From the NCBI GenBank assembly GCA_902582405.1, contig CACHSA010000010.1, positions 1 to 44,166 of the forward strand: DNA of 44,166 bases, given 5' to 3'. The notes below the pieces were generated by a model. It was not told the DNA's origin and did no database searches. It saw only the letters and a list, made by a program, of their open reading frames with translations. The position numbers were made by a program, and so were the translations under genes. The stretch is from an uncultured Bacteroidota bacterium. GTDB lineage: Bacteria; Bacteroidota; Bacteroidia; Flavobacteriales; Flavobacteriaceae. Shown in pieces: positions 6,115 through 16,003 of the stretch; the stretch's first letter is position 1, and the number at the start of each line of letters is the position of its first letter.

Positions 6115-7239
6115 TTATATTTTAAGACTAAAGGTTGCACGTTTTTTATGAAGTTTGTGTTCGTAATTTTTCCACAACTGATGTATTGAAGTGTTTTCTT
6201 CTAATTCTGGATTAGTTTCTACTTCTGTTACACCTTTTTTATTAAATAACTTTTGAATTTCATTAAATAAAATTGCTATAACACCTTTATTTTGGAATTC
6301 TGGATCTACACCAATTAAATAAAAAGATGCCCTGTGATTAAAATATTTGGCCTTTAAAAGATGGAAAATACCAAATGGAAACAGTTTTCCATTAGCTTTT
6401 TTTAATGCTTTAGTGAATGATGGCATTATTATTACAAAGGCAATTAGTTTATTTTTGTGGTCAGATACACACTTTATGTATTCTGGATGAGCATACTTTA
6501 AATATTTTTCTTTGTAATAGTTTATTTGATATTTTTGGATTGGAACAAAAGTTTGAAGTTTCGAATATGTTTTTTCAATAAGTCGAAACATTTCATTAAC
6601 ATACGGTTCTATTTCACTATTTTTTTTGAAGTGCAGGACTTTTAGATTATATCTCTCTAAGATTAGCTTTCCGAATTTTCTAACTTTTTCCGGAGAGTTT
6701 TCGAAATCAGGTATTTTAATTTCAAATTCTATCCATTGAGCTAACTTTTTCATTTTGAGTTTCTCCATATGTGTAGGATAGTAAGAATAATTATAATTTG
6801 TTATGATGGTATTCATTTTGTCATAACCCATAACCAGCATTCCCGCCTTGTCCATATTAGAAAATCCTACCGGCCCCTCAATGAAATCCATTTTTCTAAA
6901 CTTTCCAAATTCTTTTACTTTTTCAATTAATTTTTTACTCACCTCAAAATCGTCAACAACATCAAACCATCCAAATCTAACCTTATTCTTCTTTAATTTA
7001 TTTACTTCAACCCAATTAACTATCGCCGCTACTCTTCCAACTATTTTTTTTTCTTTATAAGCTAAGAATAAAGAAACATCAGATGTTTTAAATGCAGGAT
7101 TAGTTTTTTCATTTAAAAAAAATAACTCTTCATTTTTAATGGGGGGCACCCAAAAAGAACTATTTTTATATAGCTGAAACTGAAAATCAACAAATGCTTT
7201 AAGTTCTGACTTTGTTGTCACTTCAATAACTCTAATCAT
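6115..7239 (-). CDS. GNAT-fold acyltransferase family protein
   Basis: A protein of about 374 residues. I start it at the ATG at 7239 (MIRVIEVTTKSEL), which overlaps the upstream stop by 8 nt; a longer frame reaching 7302 only adds a Lys/Arg-rich stretch read from the other gene. The C-terminal half has a GNAT motif A-like segment (GVDPEFQNKGVIAILF). The N-terminal part carries SFWVPP and GPVGFSNMDKAG. Members of this family are common in Bacteroidota, but the substrate is not known to me. It sits between mnmE and the outer-membrane protein gene in a tight operon. Confidence 0.75.
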   Translation of the reverse strand: MIRVIEVTTKSELKAFVDFQFQLYKNSSFWVPPIKNEELFFLNEKTNPAFKTSDVSLFLAYKEKKIVGRVAAIVNWVEVNKLKKNKVRFGWFDVVDDFEVSKKLIEKVKEFGKFRKMDFIEGPVGFSNMDKAGMLVMGYDKMNTIITNYNYSYYPTHMEKLKMKKLAQWIEFEIKIPDFENSPEKVRKFGKLILERYNLKVLHFKKNSEIEPYVNEMFRLIEKTYSKLQTFVPIQKYQINYYKEKYLKYAHPEYIKCVSDHKNKLIAFVIIMPSFTKALKKANGKLFPFGIFHLLKAKYFNHRASFYLIGVDPEFQNKGVIAILFNEIQKLFNKKGVTEVETNPELEENTSIHQLWKNYEHKLHKKRATFSLKI

Positions 7240-8287
7240 TTTTCGGTTTTTTCCTTGCCTTTTTATTTCTTTTCTTGTCTGCTTTCTGTGCTTTTTTGGC
7301 ACCTTTTATATACATTCTTTCCTCTTTTTTCATCAACTTTTCCTCTAATTTTAACTCAGGATCGACGTCTTTATGAAAATCTAATCTATAGGATGCACCT
7401 AGGTTAAAAAAAATCATCGATGGAGAATTTTTAGTATTAGCACCGAATGTTGCTTCAAACTGCAAGTCATTATTGAAGAGATATGCTGCCCCAGTTCTAA
7501 AAATCTGGTCCTTATATAAATCGCTTGAAATATTTTGAGTTTCAATATATGTAGACCATTTTTCATTAATTGTGTGTGTTAATGTAAGTATATAGCTAAA
7601 TTCAGGAAAATCTGAAGAAATTTTGTTATAAATAAAATTAGTTATAAATACCCATCTTCCAAAAAAATGAGATTGAGTTGCTAAAATACCTTTACCTGTA
7701 AAACTGGGCTCAATTGAATCATCTCTTGGGATTCCAAAAAATAAAGTTGGTCTAAGCTCATCAAAAACATTTCCATAAGGGTATGGGTTTTCTTTTTCTA
7801 AAATAAAATTTCCACCAAGAGTTATTGAAACAGCTGGTATTAAGTCCCTTAGTTTGAAACCATTATTTGCTTTCCAACTATAAACGTTAACTTTTCTCTC
7901 TTTTTTAAATGGATCATAAACAAGGTATTTAATTCCTAAAAAATTATTTATAAGGCCTTTTCTTTTCGATTCTACAGATGGACTAATTAATAGATTCTCA
8001 ATTTTATCGATTTGATATAGACCGTCATAGTTTACTTCAATTTTTTCAGAGAATAAGCCATACCTGATAGATAAAAAAAGAAGACCAGCATTTACTTTGG
8101 AATCATTGTAACTCCTATGTTTATATGCTCTGAACTCAGTTCCACCCTCTAATTGTAAAACATTTTTTCCAACTGAAAAAGCACCAATTGAAACACCAGG
8201 TCTATTTGAATTAATTTGGTCGGTATACTGCCCATATGAAATAAAAAGATTAAAAATCAATAAAAAAACAAAAAGATCATGTTTCAT
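7232..8287 (-). CDS. Outer-membrane-type protein (phenol MetA-like transporter family)
   Basis: A 351-residue protein with a signal peptide ending near FISYGQ. The start of the mature protein (DQINSNRPGVSIGAFSVGKNVLQLEGG) is typical of Bacteroidota proteins annotated as MetA-pathway-of-phenol-degradation-like transporters. Alternating polar and hydrophobic strands follow, as in a beta-barrel. An unusual tail of about 35 residues is almost all Lys, Arg, Ala and Glu. It is first in the operon with the GNAT gene and mnmE and diverges from yfhO. The substrate is unknown; the phenol link is by family name only. Confidence 0.7.
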   Translation of the reverse strand: MKHDLFVFLLIFNLFISYGQYTDQINSNRPGVSIGAFSVGKNVLQLEGGTEFRAYKHRSYNDSKVNAGLLFLSIRYGLFSEKIEVNYDGLYQIDKIENLLISPSVESKRKGLINNFLGIKYLVYDPFKKERKVNVYSWKANNGFKLRDLIPAVSITLGGNFILEKENPYPYGNVFDELRPTLFFGIPRDDSIEPSFTGKGILATQSHFFGRWVFITNFIYNKISSDFPEFSYILTLTHTINEKWSTYIETQNISSDLYKDQIFRTGAAYLFNNDLQFEATFGANTKNSPSMIFFNLGASYRLDFHKDVDPELKLEEKLMKKEERMYIKGAKKAQKADKKRNKKARKKPKND

Positions 8288-8369
8288 TTAAAAAAAAATA
8301 AATAATTCTTAAAAATAAAAACTAAAGATGATTTAAAGAATAACTTTATTGTTTAATTATTTTCAAATT

Positions 8370-8377
8370 TAATTTTA
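8370..8377 (+). promoter_or_regulatory. Possible -7 box before yfhO-like gene
   Basis: TAATTTTA matches seven of eight positions of TAnnTTTG, with a TTG 18 nt upstream (8349-8351) as a possible -33 element. It lies about 29 nt before the ATG at 8406, in the 118-nt gap divergent from the outer-membrane protein gene. Confidence 0.3.
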
Positions 8378-8405
8378 CCTATATTGAAAAAATTCATTTA
8401 AATTA

Positions 8406-10832
8406 ATGATAATGAAGAAGATTTTAAATTCTGAAATTCTGTTGCATTTTCTTTACATATCTTCTTTTTCTTTATTATCCCTCTTTATATTTTATCCTAT
8501 ACTGCAAGGTAAAAAAATCATCCAGTCCGATACTCAACAGTATCTTGCAATGTCTAAGCAATTACAAGACTCTAGGCTAGAAGAAAATGGGGAATTATAT
8601 TGGATCGACAATGCTTATTGTGGAATGCCAACTTATCAATTAGGCGCTAAATATCCGTATGATTTTCTTACACCAATTCATAAAATTTTGAAATTTTTAC
8701 CTCACCCCTCATACATGATTTTTATTTACTTATTAGGATTTTATGTTTTTATTTTAAGCTTAGGGTTTAAAAATAAATTTGCTTTTTTTGGTGCTTTATG
8801 CTATGGTTTTTCTACATATTTATTAATAATTATTCAAGTAGGTCATAATACAAAAGCCTTAGCTCTGGGATACTTGCCTTTGGTATTTGCTTCTTTAAAT
8901 TACATTATCAGAAATAGGTCGATGTGGCCTGTTATTCTTTTATCATTATTCACAGCACTTCAAATTAGGGCTAATCACTACCAAATAAGTTATTATATGT
9001 TTATTCTAATTGGAATTTTTATTGGTTTCAAATTCTTTGAGTCAATTAGAGACAAACAATTAAAACCTTTTGGATTTAAAATCTTGAAAATATTTTTTTC
9101 AATTTTAATTGCTATTGGATTAAATGCTACGAGTCTATTATCAACATTAGAGTATTCCAAGTATAGCACAAGAGGGAAGAATGATTTAACAATCGATGAA
9201 TCTGGAAAAAAATTGGAAACCTATGATGGGCTTTCTTATGAGTATATTACTCAGTTTAGTATGGGGATTTTCGAGAGTCTAAACATAATTGTTCCAAGGA
9301 TAAATGGTGGAGCATCTACCGAAAATCTAGGAGTGGATTCTAATTTTTATAAGGGGTTACGTGATATAGGTCTATCACCGTCACAATCAGCTAGTTTTTC
9401 AAATAATGTTCCAACATATTGGGGTAACCAGCCTATTCTTGAAGCACCACCTTATATTGGAATAACAGTCGTTTTTTTATCTTTTTTGACGTTGTTTGTT
9501 TCATCCGTTAGAAAAAAATATACTTGGATATACATAGGTATTATTTTTTCACTTTTTTTGTCATGGGGTAAAAATTTTGATTTCTTAACCAAATTTTTTG
9601 TTGAATACTTTCCCTTCTATAACAAGTTTAGAGCTGTTTCATCTATACAAGTCATTATAGAATTTTGTTTTCCTATTCTTGCTACTATTGGCTTATACTC
9701 TTTTTTTGAAATTCCAAAGAATAAATCTTTTCCTGCCTTAATAAAAACTTTTACTGCATTTTTGACTCTATTAGTCATAATTTATCTTTCATCTTTTACT
9801 TTGAGTTTTTCTAATTCTATGGATACCTACTATGGACAGATTTTTGGTCCAGAGATAATGCAATTAATCAAGAAAACTAGATTAGAAGTATTTAAATATG
9901 ACGTTTTGAGAGGTATATTTTTAATATCCTTAATTTTTACTGCTCTTTTCTTATTCTTAAAAAACAAACTTAGTGCTGGTTTTACTTACACTATCATCTT
10001 ATTCTCGGTATTTTTTGATTTAATAACCATTAGTAATAGGTACCTAGACAGAAATCTATTTCTAAAGCCAAATAGAATTAATAAACTCTTTACGGAGAAT
10101 AAAGCAGATAAAGAGATATTAAAGGATACTTCTTACTTCAGAGTTTATCAACCTAAATCAACAATGCAAAATGCTAGAGAATCATTTTTTCATAATTCTA
10201 TTGGAGGATATCATGGTGCAAAACCTAGAAGATTGGAACAGTTTTACAAACTATTTTTACAAAGTAAAAAAACTGCACTCTTGGATATTTTAAATGTAAA
10301 ATATGTTGTAGAGGAAAAACAGGGTGTTGCAAACGCGATCGAAAACCCTAACAACCTTGGTTTAGCTTGGTTCACTGAAAAACTCATTTTTGAGGAAAAT
10401 CCGGACAGTATTTATGTTGACCTCTTAAAATTCGATCTAAGTCAAACTGCTATAATTGAAAATGACAATATCAATATTAATAATTTTTCCAATGAAAGAA
10501 GGATATCTCAAATTAGTCTTTTAAAAAATAAACCTCAGGAAAAAGTCTATTCCATAGAATCCAATAATCCTGGGTTTGTAGTTTTTTCAGAGATGTTTTA
10601 TCCTGGATGGAAGGCCAAAATTAATGATAAAATATCTGAGATATATAGAGTTGATTTTATTTTAAGAGGACTTTTTGTCCCAAAAGGGCAAAACATAATT
10701 AAATTTTATTTTGAACCAAGTCCAATAAAGCAGGGTAGTTTCCTTCAAATTATATCTATAATTTTATTGATATCGGTAACTATTCTTTCCTCAAAAAAAA
10801 TATTTTTAAAAATAATTCAGACTACCAGATGA
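8406..10832 (+). CDS. YfhO-family membrane protein
   Basis: An 808-residue polytopic protein with about a dozen hydrophobic helices in residues 10-540 and a soluble C-terminal domain (~550-780), then a last helix. The N-terminal pattern (QSDTQQYLAMSKQL, YWIDNAYCGMPTYQLGA, and GHNTKALALGYLP) is that of bacterial YfhO-like proteins, which are GT-C-fold membrane glycosyltransferases or related. The C-terminus holds the usual PGWKA motif. Either ATG, 8406 or 8412, could be used. It overlaps the flippase gene by 4 nt (ATGA), so both probably work on cell-surface glycans. Confidence 0.85.
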   Translation: MIMKKILNSEILLHFLYISSFSLLSLFIFYPILQGKKIIQSDTQQYLAMSKQLQDSRLEENGELYWIDNAYCGMPTYQLGAKYPYDFLTPIHKILKFLPHPSYMIFIYLLGFYVFILSLGFKNKFAFFGALCYGFSTYLLIIIQVGHNTKALALGYLPLVFASLNYIIRNRSMWPVILLSLFTALQIRANHYQISYYMFILIGIFIGFKFFESIRDKQLKPFGFKILKIFFSILIAIGLNATSLLSTLEYSKYSTRGKNDLTIDESGKKLETYDGLSYEYITQFSMGIFESLNIIVPRINGGASTENLGVDSNFYKGLRDIGLSPSQSASFSNNVPTYWGNQPILEAPPYIGITVVFLSFLTLFVSSVRKKYTWIYIGIIFSLFLSWGKNFDFLTKFFVEYFPFYNKFRAVSSIQVIIEFCFPILATIGLYSFFEIPKNKSFPALIKTFTAFLTLLVIIYLSSFTLSFSNSMDTYYGQIFGPEIMQLIKKTRLEVFKYDVLRGIFLISLIFTALFLFLKNKLSAGFTYTIILFSVFFDLITISNRYLDRNLFLKPNRINKLFTENKADKEILKDTSYFRVYQPKSTMQNARESFFHNSIGGYHGAKPRRLEQFYKLFLQSKKTALLDILNVKYVVEEKQGVANAIENPNNLGLAWFTEKLIFEENPDSIYVDLLKFDLSQTAIIENDNININNFSNERRISQISLLKNKPQEKVYSIESNNPGFVVFSEMFYPGWKAKINDKISEIYRVDFILRGLFVPKGQNIIKFYFEPSPIKQGSFLQIISIILLISVTILSSKKIFLKIIQTTR

Positions 10833-12301
10833 ACTTAATTGTAAAACAGTCATTATCAAATATTATAATTATTTTCTTTGCATTTTCGCTTGGAGCATTA
10901 AATACATTGCTCTTTTATCCAAGTATAATTGGTGCCGAATTATATGGGATTATATTAATTCTTTTAGCACAATCAAATATTATTCAACCAATTTTCTCCT
11001 TTGGTCTTCAACACACTGTGATAAAATTTTTTTCATCTGTAGACTCAAAAAAGGAAAAAGATAAATTATTAATATTCTCATTAATTTTTCCACTTTTTGT
11101 GATTATTCCACTCTCTATTTTATTCATATTTAATTACAATTTTATTGGAACCTACTTATCTACAGAAAATCCTTTAATCAAAAAATATATTTATTTAATT
11201 GTTTCAATAGCGATTTCAAATGCCTATTTTGAAATTTTTTATTCTTGGTGTAAGGTCCAAAAGAAAACTGTACTTGGAAATTTTTTGAAAGAATTTTATC
11301 AAAGATTATTGATTACGATTTTACTTTTTCTTTATTTTTTTGATTTAATTGATTTTCAATATTTTACTTATTTATTAATTTTTGGTTATTACTTAAGATT
11401 AATAATCATTATTTTTTATAGTCTCTCAATTTATTCTCCGGATTTTAAGATAGCATTACCCGTAAATTTTAAGGAGATTTTATATTATAGTCTTCTAATT
11501 TTTTTATCTGGTTTTGGTGCAAGCATTATAATCGATGTTGATGCAGCGATGTTGGGTAAATTGGTTCAAGATGAATTAGTGGCATATTATAAAGTGGCAA
11601 TTTTTATAGCAGCAATAATTGACTCTCCGTCAAGAGCTCTTTTTCAAATTTTAAACCCTTTGGTTGCAGAGACAATAAATAGCAATAACATTCTTAAGTT
11701 GGAAAGGTTATATAAAAAAAGTTCATCAAATTTATTATTAGTTTCTGGTTTTATTTCGGTTTTAATTTGCAGTAATATTAATGACATATATGAAATAATT
11801 TACAATCTCACTTCAGATACCAGGTTTGGATTTGCGATTCCAGTTGTATTTTATATTTGTATTTCGAAATTATCAAGTTCTTTAGTTGGTTGTGTAAATA
11901 GCATAATTTCTAACTCTAAATATTACTATACTGTACCTTTCTTTTCTTTAACATCGGCAATTTCTGTTATTTTTCTTAATATTTATTTAATTGATAAAAT
12001 TGGATTTATTGGTGCTGCTATATCTACTATGATTGTTATTATTTTCTTCAATTTTCTAAAATTAATTTTTGTAATGTTTAAGTTTAATATTCAACCATTT
12101 TCAAAAAAGACATTGTATATCTCTATTTTAATTTTATCGACTTACTTTATTTTTTATAATTTAAATACCTCAAGTAACTATTTGATCAATTTAGCAATAA
12201 AAATCATTTTAATATTTATTACTTATGGGTCCATTTCTTATTTATTAAGCCTATCAGACGAATTATTTTCATCTTTTAAAATTTATAAAAAAAATAAGTG
12301 A
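10829..12301 (+). CDS. Polysaccharide flippase-like membrane protein (MOP superfamily)
   Basis: A 490-residue protein with about 12-14 membrane helices, consistent with Wzx-type flippases that move lipid-linked sugars across the inner membrane. Supporting features are the N-terminal SLGALNTLLFYPSIIGAE helix pair, a central DVDAAMLGKL segment as seen in MOP exporters, and a C-terminal half with GFIGAAISTMI. It starts inside the end of the YfhO gene (ATGA overlap). Its end lies 17 nt from the convergent end of uvrA. No glycosyltransferase gene cluster follows, so the glycan it moves cannot be inferred. Confidence 0.8.
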   Translation: MNLIVKQSLSNIIIIFFAFSLGALNTLLFYPSIIGAELYGIILILLAQSNIIQPIFSFGLQHTVIKFFSSVDSKKEKDKLLIFSLIFPLFVIIPLSILFIFNYNFIGTYLSTENPLIKKYIYLIVSIAISNAYFEIFYSWCKVQKKTVLGNFLKEFYQRLLITILLFLYFFDLIDFQYFTYLLIFGYYLRLIIIIFYSLSIYSPDFKIALPVNFKEILYYSLLIFLSGFGASIIIDVDAAMLGKLVQDELVAYYKVAIFIAAIIDSPSRALFQILNPLVAETINSNNILKLERLYKKSSSNLLLVSGFISVLICSNINDIYEIIYNLTSDTRFGFAIPVVFYICISKLSSSLVGCVNSIISNSKYYYTVPFFSLTSAISVIFLNIYLIDKIGFIGAAISTMIVIIFFNFLKLIFVMFKFNIQPFSKKTLYISILILSTYFIFYNLNTSSNYLINLAIKIILIFITYGSISYLLSLSDELFSSFKIYKKNK

Positions 12302-12318
12302 AACTCATTACTTATAAT

Positions 12319-15099
12319 TCAATCTAATTTTTCCTTTAAAAATTTACCAGTGAATGATTTACTAGATTTTATAACCTCTTCTGGCGTACCTTTAGCTATA
12401 AGTTCTCCTCCACCGATTCCAGCGTTGGGGCCAAGATCAATAATATAATCTGCACATTTTATCATGTCTAAATTATGTTCTACTATGATTACTGAGTGGC
12501 CATTTTCAATTAATAGGAATAATGATTTAATTAAAAAATTTATGTCATGGAAGTGAAGTCCAGTTGTAGGCTCATCAAATATGAATAGAATTTTATTTTT
12601 ATTATCTCCCTTACTTATAAATGAAGCAAGTTTGATCCTTTGCGCCTCTCCACCAGAGATATTACTTGATGACTGTCCTAAAGTTATATAGCCTAAGCCT
12701 ACTTTTTTTAGAGGTAATAATTTATTTAATAACTTGTTTTCATTATTTTTTTTAAAAAATTTTAATGATTCCTCTAAAGTCATTTCTAAGATTTCATCAA
12801 TTGATTTATTATCGAATTTTACTTGAAGTATTTCTTTTTTAAATCTTTTCCCGTTACACTCATCACATTTCAGGACGACATCAGCCATAAATTGCATCTC
12901 AATTACAATCATACCCTCTCCTTTGCACTTATCACACCTTCCACCATCAACGTTAAATGAAAAATGTTTTGGTTTATAATTTCTACTTTTTGCTATTGGT
13001 TGTTTGGAGTAAAGTTGTCTAATGTCGTCATAGGCTTTAATGTATGTAACGGGGTTAGATCTAGAGGATCTGCCAATTGGATTTTGGTCAATATACTCTA
13101 TTTGATTTATCATATTTAAGTCTCCCTCTAAAGATTTAAATTGACCGGCTTTTTCTTTATAAATATCAAGATATTTAAGAATTGCAGGATAAAGAATTTT
13201 CTTAACCAGAGTACTTTTTCCACTGCCAGAGACCCCTGTGACTGCAACCATCATATTCAATGGGAATTCAATATCGATATCTTTGAGATTATTTTCTCTA
13301 GCCCCTTTTAATATAATTTTATGCTTTATTTTCTTTCTATTTTTTGGATAAATTATTTTTTCTTCTGAATTAAGATATTTCCCAGTGATTGATTTTTTAC
13401 ATTTTAAAATATCTTTATACTTTCCATTTGCAACAATTTCTCCACCGTTAACTCCAGCGTAAGGTCCTAAATCTATTATTTCATCGGCCTCCTTCATTAT
13501 TCCTTCATCATGCTCAACAACAATAACAGTGTTACCTAATTCTTTTAACTTTTTTAAGATTTTAATAAGTCTTGCATTATCAACTGAATGAAGTCCAATA
13601 CTTGGCTCGTCTAAAATATACATAGCTCCAACTAAACTACTACCTAGTGATGTTGCCAAATTAATCCTTTGAGATTCACCTCCAGAAAGTGAATTGGACC
13701 TTCTATTCAATGTCAAATAACCCAATCCAACATCTTGCATGAACGATATTCTAGATTTAATTTCATAAAGAATATTTTCTGCAATTTCTTTTTTTTCGTC
13801 GATAAGATCAAGTTTGTTAAAAAAAACAGATAGTTCGTTTATACTGAGTTTTAGAATTTCGGGAACACTTTTACCATTCAGTTTAACATATTTTGTTTCT
13901 TTCCTGAGTCTAGATCCGTTACATTCATTACATTTAGTTTTTCCTCTAAATCTAGAGAGAATAACTCTGTTTTGAATCTTATATGTTTTTGATTCAATTT
14001 TTTTAAAAAAGAAACTTAATCCTCTAAAGTATTCATTGCCTTCCCATATTATTTTTTTTTGTTTTTCATTTAACTTATAAAACGGAACATGAACTGGAAA
14101 AGAAAATTTGTGCGAATTGTTTATTAAATCGTTTAAATATTTCTTAAATGACTTCCCGTTCCATGGGATTATTGCTCCATCGTAAATTGATAAATTTTTA
14201 TTTGGGACGACAAGATCTAAATCAATGCCAATTGTATCACCATATCCTTGACATTTTTTGCATGCACCGAACGGGTTGTTGAAACTAAAGAATTGTTCAT
14301 TAGGTTCAAGAAAAGAAATACCATCTTTTTCAAGTTTATTTGAAAATGAAATTTTATTGTGATTATCTAGATTAATTAAATTGCAGATTCCGTTTCCTTC
14401 AAAAAAGGCTATCTCAATTGAATCCATTAAATTATATATATTCTTTTTTTTATTGCTAATTATTACACTTTCAATTACTAGTTCAAAATTTTCAAAATCT
14501 ATTTCAATAATTGAATCTAATTTTATAATTTTTTTATTTACGTATCCTTTTGCAAATCCTTGCGATATTAACTTTTTAATAAAATTTGATCTATTTTTTT
14601 CCGTTAAACTAGGTTTGCATGTAATTATATATTTAGAACCTATTTTTTGAGCCTCTAAATAATCAGTAACATCTTTGGTGGTATTTTTTTTTACAATTTT
14701 ATTGGTAATTGGAGAGTATGTTTCACCAATTCTTGAATATAAAAGCCTTATATAATCATAAATTTCAGTTTTAGTTCCAACAGTTGATCTTGGGTTTGTA
14801 GAATTAATTTTTTGTTCAACCGCTATAGCTGGTGACATACCATCGATACTATCGACAAGTGGTTTGTTTATTTTACCCATAAATTGTCTTGCGTATGAGG
14901 ATAAGCTTTCAATGTATTTCCTTTGACCTTCAGCATAAAGTGTATCAAAAGCTAATGTAGTTTTACCTGAACCTGAAAGTCCTGTAATAACAGTTAATGT
15001 ATTTCTTTTTATGTCTAAATCAATATTTTTTAAATTATTAAGTCTAGCGCCCCTAATTTTAATATGGCTATTAAAAAAATTATCATTAATTTTTTTCAT
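12319..15099 (-). CDS. uvrA: Excinuclease ABC subunit UvrA
   Basis: UvrA recognises bulky DNA damage with UvrB in nucleotide excision repair. The 926-residue protein has normal length and both ABC modules. Module 1 has the P-loop GLSGSGKTTLAF (~40), zinc-binding CKKC and CNEC motifs, LSGGESQR and ILDEPSIGL. Module 2 has GVSGSGKSTL, the long zinc finger with CDKC and CDEC, ISGGEAQR and IFDEPTTGL. The damage-sensing UvrB-binding region begins near SSYARQFMG. It diverges from the sigma factor gene across about 148 nt. Confidence 0.97.
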   Translation of the reverse strand: MKKINDNFFNSHIKIRGARLNNLKNIDLDIKRNTLTVITGLSGSGKTTLAFDTLYAEGQRKYIESLSSYARQFMGKINKPLVDSIDGMSPAIAVEQKINSTNPRSTVGTKTEIYDYIRLLYSRIGETYSPITNKIVKKNTTKDVTDYLEAQKIGSKYIITCKPSLTEKNRSNFIKKLISQGFAKGYVNKKIIKLDSIIEIDFENFELVIESVIISNKKKNIYNLMDSIEIAFFEGNGICNLINLDNHNKISFSNKLEKDGISFLEPNEQFFSFNNPFGACKKCQGYGDTIGIDLDLVVPNKNLSIYDGAIIPWNGKSFKKYLNDLINNSHKFSFPVHVPFYKLNEKQKKIIWEGNEYFRGLSFFFKKIESKTYKIQNRVILSRFRGKTKCNECNGSRLRKETKYVKLNGKSVPEILKLSINELSVFFNKLDLIDEKKEIAENILYEIKSRISFMQDVGLGYLTLNRRSNSLSGGESQRINLATSLGSSLVGAMYILDEPSIGLHSVDNARLIKILKKLKELGNTVIVVEHDEGIMKEADEIIDLGPYAGVNGGEIVANGKYKDILKCKKSITGKYLNSEEKIIYPKNRKKIKHKIILKGARENNLKDIDIEFPLNMMVAVTGVSGSGKSTLVKKILYPAILKYLDIYKEKAGQFKSLEGDLNMINQIEYIDQNPIGRSSRSNPVTYIKAYDDIRQLYSKQPIAKSRNYKPKHFSFNVDGGRCDKCKGEGMIVIEMQFMADVVLKCDECNGKRFKKEILQVKFDNKSIDEILEMTLEESLKFFKKNNENKLLNKLLPLKKVGLGYITLGQSSSNISGGEAQRIKLASFISKGDNKNKILFIFDEPTTGLHFHDINFLIKSLFLLIENGHSVIIVEHNLDMIKCADYIIDLGPNAGIGGGELIAKGTPEEVIKSSKSFTGKFLKEKLD

Positions 15100-15247
15100 T
15101 GTTTTACATTATTTAGAGGTTTTTTATTTTTAGTTTACAAGAGTTCAAATTTAAAATTAAAATTTATTTTATATCTTTACGTAAATTAAATTTTTCGCCT
15201 ATACACAATTTTACTTTTTTTGTTTTTTAACGTTTTAAAGTTTGTGT

Positions 15248-15835
15248 ATGGATAATTCAACAAATCTTACTGATTCATTCTTAGTAGACAAGTATGTTAA
15301 AGGCTGTGAAAAATCTTTGGAGCTTTTAATTAATAAGCATAAGTTCAAAATATATAATTTTATTTATTCAAAAGTTTTAAACAAGGATAATGCGGAGGAC
15401 TTGTTTCAGGAAACCTTCATAAAAGTTATTAGAACTCTAAAAAGGGGGGTTTATAATGAAGAGGGTAAATTTTTACCCTGGGTAATGCGAATTGCACATA
15501 ATTTAGTTATTGATTTTTTTAGAAAAAATAAAAGATTCCCTTCTTTTGATAAAAATGAAAGCTATGATGTATTTCAGCTAATTCAAGACGATAATCCTTC
15601 TGCTGAAAGAATTTTGATTGACAGGCAAATTTTAAATGATTTACAAAAGATAATTATTAAACTACCAGAGGACCAAAAGGAGGTTTTGGATATGAGATTA
15701 TATAAAGAAATGAGTTTTAAAGAAATTTCAGAAATTACCGGCGTTAGTATAAATACTGCTCTAGGAAGAATGAGATATGCAATTATTAATCTTAGAAAGT
15801 TAATTACAGAAAATAATATAACTTTGTCTGCATAA
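15248..15835 (+). CDS. RNA polymerase sigma factor, sigma-70 family (ECF type)
   Basis: A protein of 195 residues from the ATG at 15248 (MDNSTNLTD); a TTG two codons earlier is also in frame. Region 2 covers ~10-85 with DAEDLFQETF-like residues (NAEDLFQETFIKV) and LPWVMRIAHNLVIDFFR. Region 4 covers ~130-185 with LPEDQKEVLDMRLYKEMSFKEI and a helix-turn-helix (GVSINTALGRMRYA). This is the extracytoplasmic-function group. No anti-sigma factor with a membrane helix follows; instead there is a tiny basic protein. Its regulon cannot be inferred. Confidence 0.92.
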   Translation: MDNSTNLTDSFLVDKYVKGCEKSLELLINKHKFKIYNFIYSKVLNKDNAEDLFQETFIKVIRTLKRGVYNEEGKFLPWVMRIAHNLVIDFFRKNKRFPSFDKNESYDVFQLIQDDNPSAERILIDRQILNDLQKIIIKLPEDQKEVLDMRLYKEMSFKEISEITGVSINTALGRMRYAIINLRKLITENNITLSA

Positions 15836-15882
15836 CATAATTTTTGTACATTTTTTGCGTTTATTTTAAAAGTGAATTAAAA

Positions 15883-15996
15883 TTGGATAAAAGTAAACCA
15901 AAAAATATAGGCCCTAGTGAAATCACTGTTAAACGTATTTTAGCTTTTTCAAAAGCGCTTTCTTCAAGTAAACCAAACAAACAGAAAAAAAAATAA
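15883..15996 (+). CDS. Small basic protein following the sigma factor
   Basis: A 37-codon frame with a TTG start, reading M/LDKSKPKNIGPSEITVKRIL, then AFSKALSSSKPNKQKKK. I recall very similar short proteins (IGPS-x-x-T-V-K-x-IL-x-FSKAL) directly downstream of this sigma gene in other Flavobacteriia, which is the main reason to call it. It lies 47 nt after the sigma gene and ends 7 nt before the convergent end of nth. It is highly basic with one predicted amphipathic helix. Function is unknown; modulation of the sigma factor is only a guess. Confidence 0.6.
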   Translation: MDKSKPKNIGPSEITVKRILAFSKALSSSKPNKQKKK

Positions 15997-16003
15997 TATC
16001 CTT

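Noticed and set aside
7240-7302. N-terminal extension of the GNAT gene
   Set aside because: The extra 21 residues are read out of frame from the Lys-rich tail codons of the upstream gene; the ATG at 7239 gives the usual overlap and family start.
12302-12318. Terminator between the flippase and uvrA
   Set aside because: The gap is 17 nt and has no convincing hairpin with a T run.
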